A DNA stretch of 25,829 nucleotides. Origin: a virus. The notes under the pieces were generated by a model. It was not told the origin of the DNA. It worked only from the letters and a program-made list of their open reading frames with translations, and searched no databases. Position 1 is the first letter of the stretch. Each line of letters opens with the position of its first letter. Location of the stretch: the IMG/VR virus record IMGVR_UViG_3300025138_000307, positions 1 to 25,829 of that record. One strand, given 5' to 3'. A program made the position numbers and the translations under genes. Positions 25,004 through 25,829 of this stretch are shown here, piece by piece.

Positions 25004-25829
25004 TCATGGAGTACATACTCCTATGTCCGTACTGTCAGAACATGGATCACCCGAGGTGTCGTCGGCTTCATCGATGCTAGAACCATCGGACCAGTCAGCG
25101 TCTGGTTCAGTACCGTCCCCACCATTATCGCCGTTGTTTGATTCATTACCACCACCGAACGTGCCTGGTGCAGGGGTGTTAAGTTGGAATGCCATGAGAT
25201 TCACTGCTTCTAAGTTTAACTCGGCTGAACCATTCTGATCGAAAGCGACTATCTTGAGAATTTTTTCGTTTGTGGTTGTGGTTGCAAAGCATTGAACTTC
25301 TCTTATATCAGCCGTGTCGTCGTTTGTAAGAGAAGGACTTACTATGAATATAGGATTGCCCGCAGTAGGTGACTGATCAAAGAATCTACCATACTTTAGA
25401 AGATCGTTATAACCACCTTGTCCAGCAGTTGCACCGTCATTCAGGTTTACATAGAAACCATCAGCGACTGTTCGGCTGCCGGCGGTAAACTCTGAGGCCG
25501 TGATGCCCTTATAAGTCATTGTTAGGGCATCTTCCACAGACAATGCACCATTCCTTATCTGTCCACTCGCTATTCCTGTAATATGTGCGCCGATCATTTT
25601 GCGAAAAGAATTGTTCTGCTGGATATTTTCGAAGTTAGAAAAGTCTACACCACGTTCGAGTTGGACATTCGCTATATCTACTGTGTGTCCATGATATGGA
25701 ACTGATCCAAGTAGATTTCTGTAACTGGCAGCAGTTACACCCGCCTGTAATATAAAACTTAACTCGGTATAATTTTTTCCCTTGGTTCCAATTAGTTTGC
25801 CTGTAATGGAGGTGACTGGAAAAAATATA
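25004..25829 (-). CDS. Putative tail or baseplate appendage protein, C-terminal part
   Basis: The frame is open from the right edge of the window to TGA 25006-25004, giving at least 274 residues. An ATG at 25597 is inside it, but the frame upstream reads as normal protein (GKNYTELSFILQAGVTAAS, then PYHGHTVDIANVQLERGV and FSNFENIQQNN), so the true start lies outside. The last 60 residues are Asn, Gly and Asp-rich (GGGNESNNGDNGGDGTEP) and end with two Cys in DPCSDSTDIGVCTP. I do not recognise the family. The segment HITGIASGQIRNGALSVED is reminiscent of structural phage proteins. In T4 the neighbouring positions are occupied by gp9-gp12, so a baseplate or fibre component is my best guess. Confidence 0.6.
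   Translation of the reverse strand, partial: IFFPVTSITGKLIGTKGKNYTELSFILQAGVTAASYRNLLGSVPYHGHTVDIANVQLERGVDFSNFENIQQNNSFRKMIGAHITGIASGQIRNGALSVEDALTMTYKGITASEFTAGSRTVADGFYVNLNDGATAGQGGYNDLLKYGRFFDQSPTAGNPIFIVSPSLTNDDTADIREVQCFATTTTNEKILKIVAFDQNGSAELNLEAVNLMAFQLNTPAPGTFGGGNESNNGDNGGDGTEPDADWSDGSSIDEADDTSGDPCSDSTDIGVCTP

Noticed and set aside
25008-25021. Inverted repeat GGAGTA-CA-TACTCC
   Set aside because: The loop has only two bases, the stem is inside the last codons of a gene, and no T-run follows.
25004-25597. Reading the right-most gene as a complete 197-residue protein from ATG 25597
   Set aside because: The frame stays open to the window edge and upstream codons give ordinary protein sequence; AGGAG-type signal is missing before 25597.

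Overview
The window looks like the structural and recombination core of a T4-like contractile-tailed phage (class Caudoviricetes). The gene set and order most resemble the marine or cyanophage-type T4 relatives. This rests on protein family recognition and gene order only: no host marker gene (for example a photosynthesis gene) and no tRNA is visible, so the host is not determined. Every credible gene lies on the minus strand, so the biological reading direction is from position 25829 down to 1. Packing is very tight, with stop/start overlaps such as TGATG, TAATG and GTGA, and there is no gene-free stretch over 300 bases.

Right end to about 20.6 kb (5' end of transcription): three putative host-contact or tail appendage proteins. 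They are a gene that enters from outside the window and ends in an Asp/Gly-rich tail, a right-handed beta-helix protein, and a protein with a LamG-like (concanavalin-type) domain. A small unknown protein of 84 residues follows. In T4 the corresponding place, just before gene 13, holds gp9-gp12 and fibritin (wac), so this is probably the variable adsorption module.

From 20.6 to 6.9 kb: the morphogenesis module in T4 order: gp13 and gp14 (neck), gp15 (tail terminator), gp16 and gp17 (terminase), gp18 (sheath), gp19 (tube), gp20 (portal), two small prohead-core proteins in the T4 gp67/gp68 position, gp21 (prohead protease), gp22 (scaffold), gp23 (major capsid), and a second tube-like protein. 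T4-type late promoter octamers sit before gp22 and gp23. A strong GNRA-loop terminator follows gp23, and a UUCG-loop hairpin separates gp18 from gp19.

From 6.9 kb to the left end: the recombination, replication and late-transcription module: uvsY, a deaminase-fold protein that has lost its catalytic residues, uvsW, an Sm-like protein, gp55 (late sigma factor), gp47 and gp46 (Mre11/Rad50-type nuclease). Last, running off the left edge, comes a fold-type II PLP enzyme coupled to gp46. Sigma70-like promoters precede uvsY and gp55. The gp55 made here should direct host RNA polymerase to the late promoters of the morphogenesis module.

Most of the window is a conserved phage core. The parts that stand out are the PLP enzyme, the inactive-looking deaminase, the paired prohead-core proteins with an EF-hand-like loop, the promoter that leaves gp55 almost without a leader, and the structured RNA elements.
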